From Caulobacter soli (GTDB lineage: Bacteria > Pseudomonadota > Alphaproteobacteria > Caulobacterales > Caulobacteraceae): DNA of 64,000 nt. A model generated the notes under the pieces. The model was not told the DNA's origin. It did no database searches and saw nothing but the letters and a program-made list of their open reading frames with translations. The stretch spans positions 2,914,001 through 2,978,000 of the forward strand of contig NZ_CP049199.1 in assembly GCF_011045195.1 (NCBI RefSeq), read 5' to 3'. Positions 50,640 to 58,403 of this stretch are shown in pieces. The position numbers were made by a program, and so were the translations under genes. Positions within the stretch are counted from its first letter, which is position 1, and each line of letters opens with the position of its first letter.

Positions 50640-52358
50640 CTACTCGGCCGCGTAGGCGGTGGCGGGCCCAGGGGCAGGAAGGTCCTGCCAGGTCTCGGCG
50701 ATGCGCTTTTCCAGCTCGTCGACGAAGATCTGGTTGTCGGCGCCGATCTCCTCGACGCGGCTGACCAGGTAGTTGTAGCCAAACAGCGACGGGATCGCGA
50801 CGGCCAGGCCCGCCACCGTGGCCAGCAGGGCCGCGGCGATGCCCGGCGCGATGGCGTTGATGTTGACCTCGCCGGCCGCGGCGACGCTGGCGAAGGTGAT
50901 CATCACGCCCAGCACCGTGCCCAGCAGGCCGATGAACGGACCGCCGGAGATGGCGATGGTCAGCAGCACCATCGACTTGTTCAGCTTCTGGGCCTCGCGC
51001 ACCTGGCCGGCGTCCAGGGCCGAGCGGATCGAGGCGATCGATTGGGCGCGCAGGGCGAAGCGCGAACCTGACACCTTGCCCTCGGCCAAGCGCTTCTTCA
51101 GCTCGCGCTGGCCGATGCGGTAAAGCGTGGCCAAGGTTGAACTGGAGCCGCCGGCCGGCAGGTCGACCAGGCCGTCATGCTCGGAGCGGGCGACGCTGGC
51201 GCGCTCATAGGCGTCCAGGAAGTCGTTGTTGGCGCCCCCCACCCGGCTCAGCGTCAGGCCCTTGGTGATCATCACCCAGAAGGCCAGGACGAGCATCACC
51301 GCCAGGACGCCGATCACCGCCCAGGCGTCGGGGGTCAGGGCCTTGAACAGAATCCCGAAGTAGTTGTGGCCGCCGGCGTCGGTCTGTTCGGCGGTGTCGA
51401 AGGTGGCCAGGCGCGCGCCCTGCCCTTCGCTGGCCACGGCCAGCTGGAAGTCGGCTTGCGGCAAGGCGACGCCGGCGACGCGGAACTCGTCGATTTCGCC
51501 CATGAACCCCTGACCCAGGGTGGCGGGACCGGCGGCCAGGGCCCCGGCGACCTCGCCGGCCGACTGGCCGTTCAGGTAGAGGCTGGTCTTGGCGCCGTCG
51601 TTGACCAGGGCGACATGGGCCCAGGCCCCGGTCGCCAGGGCCGCGCCCGCGCTCTTGGCCTCGCCGGCCTGCAGAAACAGCGCGCCGCCCTCGGAAGCCA
51701 GGGTCAGACCCGGCAGGGCCAGGAGCTGGCCGTCGGCGGCCGGCTTGACCCAGAAGCTGATCGAGGCCGGACCACCGGTGAAGGCCTGGGCCGGAACCGA
51801 CACGCCGGCCGTCCCGTCCAGCTTCAGGCTCTGGCCGATCAAGCCGCCGCTGTTGCGGGTCTCCGCCCCCGCGCCGTTCAGGCCGTTGGCGGTGGCGTCC
51901 TTGGGCGCGCCGACGCCGTCGAAGTGCCAGACCAGCTTGTAGTCGGGGCCGAAAGTGCCGGCCACGTCCTGGCCCGGCTTGGCCTTCTCGTTGCCGTAGT
52001 AAGCGTAGATCGCCGAGGCCACGCCCGGCTTGAGGCCGCTGACGTCCACCCAGACCAGGGCCTGCTGGTCGGCGGGCGACCACTTCTCGATGTGGAACTT
52101 CAGGGGGGTGCGGTCGTCGCCGGCCACGAACCGCAGGTCCGAACCGTCGGCCTTGACGTCGTCGAAGCTGAAGTTGCCGGTGTGCAGGCGCACCAGCACC
52201 GGCGCGCGGGCCACTTCGCCGCTCAGCCCGGCGGCCGAAGCATTGAGGTTGATCTTGGTTCGGTAGGCGTAGTCGGGCTGCCACCAGGCCGCCGCCGGGG
52301 TGGCGATCGCCGTCAGGGCGGCGGCCGCCAGGGCCAGGCTCAGGATCTTCTTCTTCAT
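50640..52358 (-). CDS. DUF2341-LamG-ExbB fusion (MotA/TolQ/ExbB proton channel with large periplasmic head)
   Basis: A 572-residue protein. A signal peptide (ATPAAAWWQ) and a DUF2341 domain (about residues 25-140, DYAYRTKINL...YAYYGN) come first. A concanavalin/LamG-like domain follows (about 150-310, VWHFDGVGAPKDATANGLNG). The C-terminal half is a MotA/TolQ/ExbB channel with three membrane helices (WAVIGVLAVMLVLAFWVMI; GGPFIGLLGTVLGVMITFA; ALLATVAGLAVAIPSLFG). The GLLGTV block is the family signature. The periplasmic head is absent from ordinary ExbB and may bind sugar, cell wall or the passenger protein. GAGGGG precedes the ATG. Confidence 0.92.
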   Translation of the reverse strand: MKKKILSLALAAAALTAIATPAAAWWQPDYAYRTKINLNASAAGLSGEVARAPVLVRLHTGNFSFDDVKADGSDLRFVAGDDRTPLKFHIEKWSPADQQALVWVDVSGLKPGVASAIYAYYGNEKAKPGQDVAGTFGPDYKLVWHFDGVGAPKDATANGLNGAGAETRNSGGLIGQSLKLDGTAGVSVPAQAFTGGPASISFWVKPAADGQLLALPGLTLASEGGALFLQAGEAKSAGAALATGAWAHVALVNDGAKTSLYLNGQSAGEVAGALAAGPATLGQGFMGEIDEFRVAGVALPQADFQLAVASEGQGARLATFDTAEQTDAGGHNYFGILFKALTPDAWAVIGVLAVMLVLAFWVMITKGLTLSRVGGANNDFLDAYERASVARSEHDGLVDLPAGGSSSTLATLYRIGQRELKKRLAEGKVSGSRFALRAQSIASIRSALDAGQVREAQKLNKSMVLLTIAISGGPFIGLLGTVLGVMITFASVAAAGEVNINAIAPGIAAALLATVAGLAVAIPSLFGYNYLVSRVEEIGADNQIFVDELEKRIAETWQDLPAPGPATAYAAE

Positions 52359-52425
52359 CTCGTAACCCCTCATCGTCTTGGAAGCCGCACGGCGGCGTGG
52401 GCGCGCGGCCCAGGAAGTCGGTGGT

Positions 52426-54078
52426 CTAAAAATCCGTGGAAAGGCGCAGGTGGACGCGGGTGTCGCCGACCTTGGTCGTGCCGGCGTCGTCGAAGGCCGA
52501 GCCCACGTCCACGTCGCCGGACACCCGCCCCATCAGCTTGACCCGCAGGCCCACCCCAATGCCCAGCAGGCTGGTGTGGCGGTCCTGTTCGGGCAGCGGG
52601 TCCAGGATCCAGACCCGGGCGGCGTCGACGAAAGCGTGGACCCGCAGCTCGTCCAGCAGCCCGCCCTGGGCAATGACCGGCGAGCGCAGTTCCAACGAGG
52701 TCAGAAGACCGTTGTCGCCGATCGCCTCGCTCTGCAGGAAGCCGCGCACCGAGCCGGCCCCACCGGCCGAGATCTGCTCGTTGGAGATCAGCGGTTCGGA
52801 CGCCAGTTGGCCTTCCAGGCTGGCGTAGACTTGCAGGCCCTTGGGCAGGTCTATGCGGTCGTTGACGCTAGCGTGCACATAGGCGAAGCCCCCGGTGGCC
52901 CGGTAGCGCTTGAAGTCGAAGTCGTCCGGGTTGCTGCCCAGGCCGCGCAAGGCGAAGGTGGTCGACAGGTCAAAGCCCAGCTGGCTCTTGTCTTGGGTCA
53001 AGGTCCCGGCCCAACCCAGGCTGACCGGGTAATAAGTGATCGGCGCCTTGCTGCTGACGTCGCCGAACCGGGTGTCTTCCTTGAAGTCCTTCCAGGCCAG
53101 CGAGGCGGTCAGGCGCTGGTAGAGACCGCCCCCTCCCCCACTTGCCCCGCCGCCCAGCACCCGGGTGAAGACGGCCGTCGCCGACTGGCCATTGCCCAGC
53201 ACGTTGGTGTCGCCGACCGTGGCCACGTCGCTGTTGGACTTCAGGGCCGTGACGTCCAGCCGCAGCTTCTGGGACAGCGGCAGGCCGTAGGAGGCGACAT
53301 AGACCTCGCTGTCGTCGGGCCGCTCGGGGGCGACGGCGTAGAAGCCGGAGACCGAATGGCCCGCGCCCCACAGGTCGTCATAGCGCAGATTGGCCTGCAG
53401 GCGGGTCTTGGTGGTGTCGCGGCTGTAGTTGTTGGAGACCTCCAGCCCGCCATGCAGGGCCAGCTTGTCTTCGACATTGAGCGCGACGTCGACCGTGCCT
53501 GGCGTCGCGCCGGGCTTGAGCTCCGGGGTGACCTGGCGGTCGGCCGAGCGGCTGTTGAGCGCCACCAACTCGTTGCTGAACTGGTTGAGGTCGGGAACCT
53601 TGCCCGGCGTCGCCGACGGCAGGGCCTGGGTGATCGTCCGGTCGGCCGTGTGCTTGGCGCCGGCCACGGTGACCTGGCCGACCTTGGCCTCGCTGACCGC
53701 CAGCCGCACCCGGCCGCCGACCACGTTCTGCTGCGGGATCTCGACGAACACGGTCTTGAGACCCTTGGCCTCATAGACCTTCTGCAAGGCCGTGCGGGCC
53801 TTCTCCACATCGTCCAGCGTCTTGTCCGGACCCAGGAACGGATAGACCGCCTGCTCGATCTCCGGATCGGACAGCACCGTGTTGCCCTCGACGAAATACT
53901 CGTTGATGTCCACCCGGCGCGGGGCGGCGCTCGCGTCTGGCGGGGCGTCGGCTTGCGCCGGCGCTGCCGTATCCTGGGCCAAGGCTTGACCCGCCATCAC
54001 GCCGGCTCCAGCGCTCAGGCCAGCGCCCAGCATCAACGCGCGCAGCACAGCGCCGCGCGTTCCTCGCCCGTTCGACAT
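52426..54078 (-). CDS. TpsB outer-membrane transporter (ShlB/FhaC/HecB family)
   Basis: A 550-residue transporter for TpsA. The signal peptide ends near QALAQ. POTRA-type periplasmic domains follow (INEYFVEGNTVLSDPEIEQA; about residues 55-210), then a 16-strand barrel with the conserved loop-6 motif GAGSVRGF and a C-terminal phenylalanine (HLRLSTDF). It is the first gene of the minus-strand operon that includes TpsA, but the two are separated by the ExbBD-TonB module, porin and small protein, which is unusual for two-partner systems. Promoter candidates lie in the AT-rich gap upstream (54079-54225). Confidence 0.92.
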   Translation of the reverse strand: MSNGRGTRGAVLRALMLGAGLSAGAGVMAGQALAQDTAAPAQADAPPDASAAPRRVDINEYFVEGNTVLSDPEIEQAVYPFLGPDKTLDDVEKARTALQKVYEAKGLKTVFVEIPQQNVVGGRVRLAVSEAKVGQVTVAGAKHTADRTITQALPSATPGKVPDLNQFSNELVALNSRSADRQVTPELKPGATPGTVDVALNVEDKLALHGGLEVSNNYSRDTTKTRLQANLRYDDLWGAGHSVSGFYAVAPERPDDSEVYVASYGLPLSQKLRLDVTALKSNSDVATVGDTNVLGNGQSATAVFTRVLGGGASGGGGGLYQRLTASLAWKDFKEDTRFGDVSSKAPITYYPVSLGWAGTLTQDKSQLGFDLSTTFALRGLGSNPDDFDFKRYRATGGFAYVHASVNDRIDLPKGLQVYASLEGQLASEPLISNEQISAGGAGSVRGFLQSEAIGDNGLLTSLELRSPVIAQGGLLDELRVHAFVDAARVWILDPLPEQDRHTSLLGIGVGLRVKLMGRVSGDVDVGSAFDDAGTTKVGDTRVHLRLSTDF

Positions 54079-54139
54079 AGGAAGACATCCCCCGACGGCG
54101 ATCCCTCGCCGTCAATCCAAGCTTATGCAGCGCCTGTAA

Positions 54140-54163
54140 TTATTGAATACTTAGACTCAATAA
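54140..54163. promoter_or_regulatory. Inverted repeat in the tpsB promoter region
   Basis: TTATTGA-N10-TCAATAA in an unusually AT-rich stretch between araC and tpsB. Possible regulator site close to the expected transcription start of the tps operon. Confidence 0.4.
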
Positions 54164-54174
54164 ATATTAGCGTC

Positions 54175-54204
54175 TGACAAAATCTCTACATTCACCGTGT
54201 GACA
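54175..54204 (-). promoter_or_regulatory. Putative second-ECF promoter of the tps operon
   Basis: On the minus strand TGTCACAC, 17 nt, TGTCA. The same octamer and a similar second element with equal spacing lie ahead of the tonB-ecf-fecR genes at 57169-57198. The pattern resembles ECF promoters with TGTCACA in the -35 region. Confidence 0.4.
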
Positions 54205-54225
54205 GCATTTTAAAGCTTGGTCATT

Positions 54226-54765
54226 TTACAAACCTTGTACCGACAAATACTTACAAGGAATTATATCTAGACGAGCATCGCCATTATCTTGCAACACAGG
54301 TTGCGGCGCCGCACCCGTCACCGCCCGTCGACGCGTCGCCGTCATGCTCTCGCCGAACCGACGCCCATAGGCCCGGCTGAACGACGCCACAGACCGCAGA
54401 CCCAGCGCCGCGATGATCTCCCGCTGCGAGCGCAGCTCGCGATTGCTCGACAACCAGGCGTGGGCTTGAAGCAACTTCAGCTCCAGCACGAAGCCGCCCA
54501 GCGTCATGCCGGCGGCCATCAGGATTACACGTCGCAGGCGGCTCTCGCTCACACCCACGGCCTTGACGATCACCGAGGCCGGCGACTTCAGCCCGAGGTT
54601 CGCCTGTACGAAACGGCTGATCCGGTCGACGATCTCGTTCTGGGAAAGATCGGCCGCGCACCAGCGCGGCGGAGCGTTCGAGACGTCGTGGGCGGCGAAC
54701 GTCGCCGCGCCGACCGCATACGCGACCCCGCCTCCCATGCTTCGATATGTGCTTGCGATGGACAC
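54226..54765 (-). CDS. Solo AraC-type DNA-binding regulator
   Basis: A 179-residue protein made almost entirely of the AraC double helix-turn-helix (SPASVIVKAVGVSESRLRRV about residues 61-80; REIIAALGLRSVASFSRAYG about 115-134). There is no N-terminal ligand domain, so its activity would be set by its level or by a partner. The start is GTG at 54765 behind GGAGG; an ATG at 54738 is the alternative. It lies directly ahead of tpsB on the same strand and after the fecR gene, so it probably links the sigma circuit to the secretion operon. Confidence 0.83.
   Translation of the reverse strand: MSIASTYRSMGGGVAYAVGAATFAAHDVSNAPPRWCAADLSQNEIVDRISRFVQANLGLKSPASVIVKAVGVSESRLRRVILMAAGMTLGGFVLELKLLQAHAWLSSNRELRSQREIIAALGLRSVASFSRAYGRRFGESMTATRRRAVTGAAPQPVLQDNGDARLDIIPCKYLSVQGL
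54233..54258 (-). terminator. Possible hairpin at the end of araC
   Basis: CCTTGTA-N12-TACAAGG, perfect 7-bp arms, covering the last araC codons; on the minus strand TTTGTAAAAT follows. It may be a weak terminator or a regulator site. Confidence 0.35.
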
Positions 54766-54856
54766 GTCGTTCGGGCCTCCAAAACCAAGATGATTGGCGA
54801 AGGCCGAGCGCGAAATTTTTGTTGGCGATGAAGATTCAGAGCCGCGCGAACGGCGG

Positions 54857-55828
54857 CTAGCTCAGCATCACCACGCCGCCGGGCAAGGTCGTGACCCGGG
54901 CGTTGGCGACCTCGCGGATCTGCGACAGGGCCCGATCCATGCGATCCAGCTGGAAGACGGCGTTGACGGGAATGCCGGCCAGCCGTCGATCGGCCAGCAC
55001 GATCCGTCCGGGACGATAACGGTTGATCTCGCCGACCACCTGGCTGAGCGGTTCGTCGTTGAAGATCAACAGGCCTCGCCGCCAAGCGTCCACCTGCGCC
55101 AGGTCGACCACCTTCGGCGCGCCGATCCGTCCGCCGCCGAAGCGCAATTGCTGGCCAGCGTTCAGCGCCGCCGCAAGTCCGCCGTCAGTCCTGACCTTCA
55201 CCAGGCCGGCCAAACAGGTGACGCAGGCCTCGGCGCCGTCCAGGCGCAGGACGAAGCGGCCAGATGCGGCGCTCGCCTCCCCGCCCCTGACGCGGACGAG
55301 CACCGGCCGTTCGGCGTCGACGGCGATTTCGCCGGACACCAGCTTCAGGTCGCCCCGCGCCCCGTCGTCCAGCCCCAGGGCCGTATGGGTGTTCAACTCG
55401 ACCGCGACGCCTTGAGCCACCGAGACCCCGCGCCGCTGCCCTTTCTCCGTCCGGTAGTCGGAACCCAGCTCGGCTAGGGACGGCCAAAGGCCAAGCGGTG
55501 GATGCGTCGCCATCACCGCCGCACCGGCCGCCGAGGCGGCGACCGCCCCGCCCGCAAGGAAGACGCGACGGTCCATCGTCGTCCGCCGCGCGGACGGCGT
55601 CGCCGCCAAGCCGCTCGCCGCGCGGCGGGTCACTTCGATCGCCGCCACCAGGCGACGCAGCCGAATGGCCTCGACCAGCGCCTGGGCGTGGGCGTCGCTT
55701 CGCGCGCGCCAGCGCAGCAGTTCGGCGGTCTCGTCGGCCGTCGCCTCGCCTGAGCGGAAGCGCACGATGCGCTCACGCGCCTCCCGCCGCAGGGCCTGGA
55801 GGTCCGTATGGTCTTCTGAATGCGTCAC
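54857..55828 (-). CDS. FecR-family anti-sigma protein (second circuit)
   Basis: A 323-residue protein. The N-terminal region (RERIVRFRSGEATADETAEL, LLRWRARSDAHAQA) is the DUF4880-type sigma-binding part. A single membrane segment starts with a twin-arginine-like DRRVFLAGGAVAASAAGAAV at about residues 86-105, then a periplasmic FecR domain and a C-terminal STN-like tail (FNDEPLSQVVGEINRY). It is transcribed after the ECF gene at 55884 with a 55-bp gap. It would hold the sigma factor at the membrane and read a periplasmic signal, perhaps from the STN-TonB fusion upstream. Confidence 0.88.
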   Translation of the reverse strand: MTHSEDHTDLQALRREARERIVRFRSGEATADETAELLRWRARSDAHAQALVEAIRLRRLVAAIEVTRRAASGLAATPSARRTTMDRRVFLAGGAVAASAAGAAVMATHPPLGLWPSLAELGSDYRTEKGQRRGVSVAQGVAVELNTHTALGLDDGARGDLKLVSGEIAVDAERPVLVRVRGGEASAASGRFVLRLDGAEACVTCLAGLVKVRTDGGLAAALNAGQQLRFGGGRIGAPKVVDLAQVDAWRRGLLIFNDEPLSQVVGEINRYRPGRIVLADRRLAGIPVNAVFQLDRMDRALSQIREVANARVTTLPGGVVMLS

Positions 55829-55883
55829 GTCCGATGTCTGCCGCTCGCCAAACCCATGGCTCCCATTCCCACGTCTTCTCTAC

Positions 55884-56435
55884 TCATGATTTAGACGCTC
55901 CGCGCCGCGCGATCGCGAAATCGACAACCTCGGCCTTGTCGAGACGCTCGGCCACGTGCTCGGCCGCGTGCTTCAATTCGATCTGGATCATCCGCAAGGT
56001 CAGGCCGTGCGTCTCGGCGATCTCCCGATGGGGCACGTCCCGGATCCAGGCGGCTTCGAAGATCGCCCGACGGCGGGCCGGCATTTCGTCCATCGCCTTG
56101 TGGACCAGGGCCAATTGCGCGCGCCCCTCGGCGATCTGGTCCGCGCGGGGCTGCTCGTCAATCATGTCGAGGATCGCGTCGGCCTCGCTCACCGTCAGTC
56201 GCCGGCGCTCGCTGCGTTGACGCGCGGCGGCCAGGTTGAAGGCCATGCGGTAGAGATAGCCGCGCGGATCGCGGACCGGCGCGATCTCGCCCTCCCGCGC
56301 CAGCCGCAGGAAGGTGTCCTGCATCGCCTCCTCGGCTAGATCGCGCGATCCCAGGTGTCGCGACAGACGAAGGACCAGATCGTCATAGCGCTCGACCAGC
56401 AGGGTCCTGAGCGTCATCCAGGTGGCCTCCGACAT
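55884..56435 (-). CDS. ECF RNA polymerase sigma factor (FecI-like, second circuit)
   Basis: A 183-residue sigma factor with sigma-2 (LGSRDLAEEAMQDTFLRLAR) and sigma-4 (VPHREIAETHGLTLRMIQIE) regions only. The ATG at 56435 shares one base with the stop of the preceding tonB gene (TGATG), indicating coupled translation. A second ATG lies six codons later. It is followed by its FecR partner. Target promoters are unknown; TGTCACAC elements at 54175 and 57169 are candidates. Confidence 0.87.
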   Translation of the reverse strand: MSEATWMTLRTLLVERYDDLVLRLSRHLGSRDLAEEAMQDTFLRLAREGEIAPVRDPRGYLYRMAFNLAAARQRSERRRLTVSEADAILDMIDEQPRADQIAEGRAQLALVHKAMDEMPARRRAIFEAAWIRDVPHREIAETHGLTLRMIQIELKHAAEHVAERLDKAEVVDFAIARRGASKS

Positions 56436-57145
56436 CAGCCGGGCGCCGAGCCGGGCCGAGGGCCGAAGGCGATGGGCAGGGTGACCGACAGACGCTCTGG
56501 CAGGGCGGCCGGAATGGCTGGCATCGGTCGGGCGCGCCAGATGGTCGCCACCGCCTCGTCGTCGAAGTCGGCGACACCGGAGCCGCCGACCACCGAAGCC
56601 GCCAGCACGCGCCCATCGCGATCCACCCAGAAACGCACCAGCACCGTCCCGGAGGACGGCCGCCCCGGGGCCACGGACAGGCGCTGGCGATAGGCTTCGA
56701 TGTGCCGCAGCAGGCGGTGGCGATAGTCGTCCCCGAGGGCCGGGTCGACGGCCACGCGGGTCAGGCCGGGGGCGTCGCCGTCGGCCGGCTTGGGCGCGGC
56801 GACGGCCGGCGCTTCGGGGCTGGGGGCAGTCTCGCGCCCCTCCTCCGGCGTCGTCGGCGACGCCTGGGCCAGTGTCTCCTGGTTCAGCGGCGGCGGCGGA
56901 GTCTGGTGGCGTGGAGGGGCGGCGGCGTGATCCTCGACCGCCTCCGTCCTGGCGGCGGGCGTCAGCACGATCTCGAAAGCCGCCGGATCGTCCGCGCCTT
57001 GCGAGATCACCCGTCCCTCCGGCGGCCGAAGCCAATAGGCGCCGAACAACAGGACATGCGCGACGAGCGAGATCAGCAAGGCGATGGCCTGCGGTCGCTT
57101 GACGGCGCGTGAAAACTTGAGAGCGGGCACGACCACGGGATACAA
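56435..57145 (-). CDS. TonB-family protein of the second ECF circuit
   Basis: A 236-residue inner-membrane protein with one N-terminal membrane segment (AIALLISLVAHVLLFGAYWL). A proline- and alanine-rich linker follows, then a C-terminal TonB domain (VLVRFWVDRDGRVLAASVVG). The start is uncertain: TTG at 57145 gives the longest form and GTG at 57136 is possible; neither has a strong ribosome site. It overlaps the sigma gene, an unusual arrangement that ties production of the energy transducer to that of the regulator. Confidence 0.82.
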   Translation of the reverse strand: MYPVVVPALKFSRAVKRPQAIALLISLVAHVLLFGAYWLRPPEGRVISQGADDPAAFEIVLTPAARTEAVEDHAAAPPRHQTPPPPLNQETLAQASPTTPEEGRETAPSPEAPAVAAPKPADGDAPGLTRVAVDPALGDDYRHRLLRHIEAYRQRLSVAPGRPSSGTVLVRFWVDRDGRVLAASVVGGSGVADFDDEAVATIWRARPMPAIPAALPERLSVTLPIAFGPRPGSAPG

Positions 57146-57168
57146 AGGTTACGACGAACCCTGTCAAG

Positions 57169-57198
57169 TCACGCCACGATAGCGAACTTAGTGTGACA
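57169..57198 (-). promoter_or_regulatory. Putative second-ECF promoter of the tonB-ecf-fecR genes
   Basis: On the minus strand TGTCACAC, 17 nt, CGTGA. It matches the element ahead of tpsB (54175-54204) in octamer and spacing and leaves a short leader before the tonB start at 57145. Confidence 0.4.
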
Positions 57199-57235
57199 CT
57201 TATGTGAACAAATAAATCGACCTGCCGAAGTCAAC

Positions 57236-58000
57236 CTATATTGCCACGATTGTCACGCGCATCGGTAAAGGCATGCCGACGGGCGGAGGGTCCTTGAGCA
57301 AAAGTCCGTCGATCACCTTGGCGATGGCTTGATCGAGATCGGGGCGGCCGCATGATCGGCGCTGGAAAGTCTTGCTCACGCGCCCTCGTTCATCGATCCA
57401 GAGATCGAACTGCACCTGGTAGATTCGGTCGGACGTGGCCGAATTCCTGGCCAGGGCCTGTTTCAGCGCCTGACGAACCGCGCGCCCGTACTGGCTGAAA
57501 TCGGGCCGGTCCTCGCTGCCCGGCGCGACCTCCACATAGAGGGTGTCCAACGCCAGGGCGCCCATTCCCCCGGACGACGGGCGCGCGTCGGAAGCCTCCG
57601 GAGCGTCCTTGTTTCGTTCGATCGGCACAAGCGTGATGTCTAACGGGCCCGTGTAGCGCACCGTCAGATCCGACCCTTCCAGCAACATGCGCAGCGCGGT
57701 CTCCGGCTTAAACACACCCACGACCCGTTGCGAGCGACGTCCGTCGGCCAAGCGGCTGTCGTAGATCAACTGTGCGCCGGTCACGACGCTGTAGGCTTCC
57801 AATGCTGGCCGCAGCGGCTGGCTTGGAATGTTGAACAGCCGCGCGGCGTTGGACGAGACGGGCCTGTCGGGATCGGCCGCCCTGGCCCCCGCGCCGAACG
57901 CCAGCAGCATGGCGACGACGGCGAACGCCGCTAGGCCAACGGATCGCGACCGCCTCCACGACCGTCCCCGGCCGGTATGCCCGCCGCGAGTCAAAACCAC
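57236..58000 (-). CDS. STN domain fused to a TonB C-terminal-like domain
   Basis: An exported protein of about 254 residues. After a signal peptide (GLAAFAVVAMLLAFGAGARA) comes an STN domain (NIPSQPLRPALEAYSVVTGA, ALRMLLEGSDLTVRY; about residues 50-128). A C-terminal domain like that of TonB follows (AVRQALKQALARNSATSDRI, FDLWIDERGRVSKTF; about 165-254). It has neither receptor barrel nor membrane anchor. STN domains speak to FecR; TonB-C domains touch outer-membrane partners, so this may be a soluble relay between the two. The GTG at 58000 is a likely start because a TATATT -10-like box lies at 58099-58104; the exact start is uncertain. Confidence 0.8.
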   Translation of the reverse strand: MVLTRGGHTGRGRSWRRSRSVGLAAFAVVAMLLAFGAGARAADPDRPVSSNAARLFNIPSQPLRPALEAYSVVTGAQLIYDSRLADGRRSQRVVGVFKPETALRMLLEGSDLTVRYTGPLDITLVPIERNKDAPEASDARPSSGGMGALALDTLYVEVAPGSEDRPDFSQYGRAVRQALKQALARNSATSDRIYQVQFDLWIDERGRVSKTFQRRSCGRPDLDQAIAKVIDGLLLKDPPPVGMPLPMRVTIVAI

Positions 58001-58403
58001 ACGGTCCCCACGCTTGCCGACACGCCTGAAGCCCCTAACGACCCGGGAACACTGCGCGCGCCGCCTATGCCACAAAGCCGCGAGCAACGCACCGACTGAA
58101 TATAACAGACCTTTCCGGCTCCAGCGGTAGGTCTGGAGACATGATTGTCGCCGAGCAAGCACTTAGAGCGGATACCCAGGCGACCTCACAGCCGCGCATA
58201 CGTACAGGCAAACGGCAGATAACCGTAAGGCTAGGCATCGCATACGTGGACCATCAAAGAACCGGCTCTAACCGAGATGCGCCATCAGCTGACATTGATC
58301 GTCTGCCGGAATGCGGACGCTCAGAGCCGCGCCGATAGCGTCCGCTGACTTCTTAGCCGATGTGTTGTGGTGAACCGCAGCAGCCACGCGACGTTGGGTC
58401 CGC
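58001..58403. other. Intergenic stretch between divergent genes
   Basis: About 400 bp. On the minus strand a TATATT -10-like box at 58099-58104 could serve the STN-TonB fusion. No coding frame with a good ribosome site and no RNA gene were seen in the rest. Confidence 0.5.
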
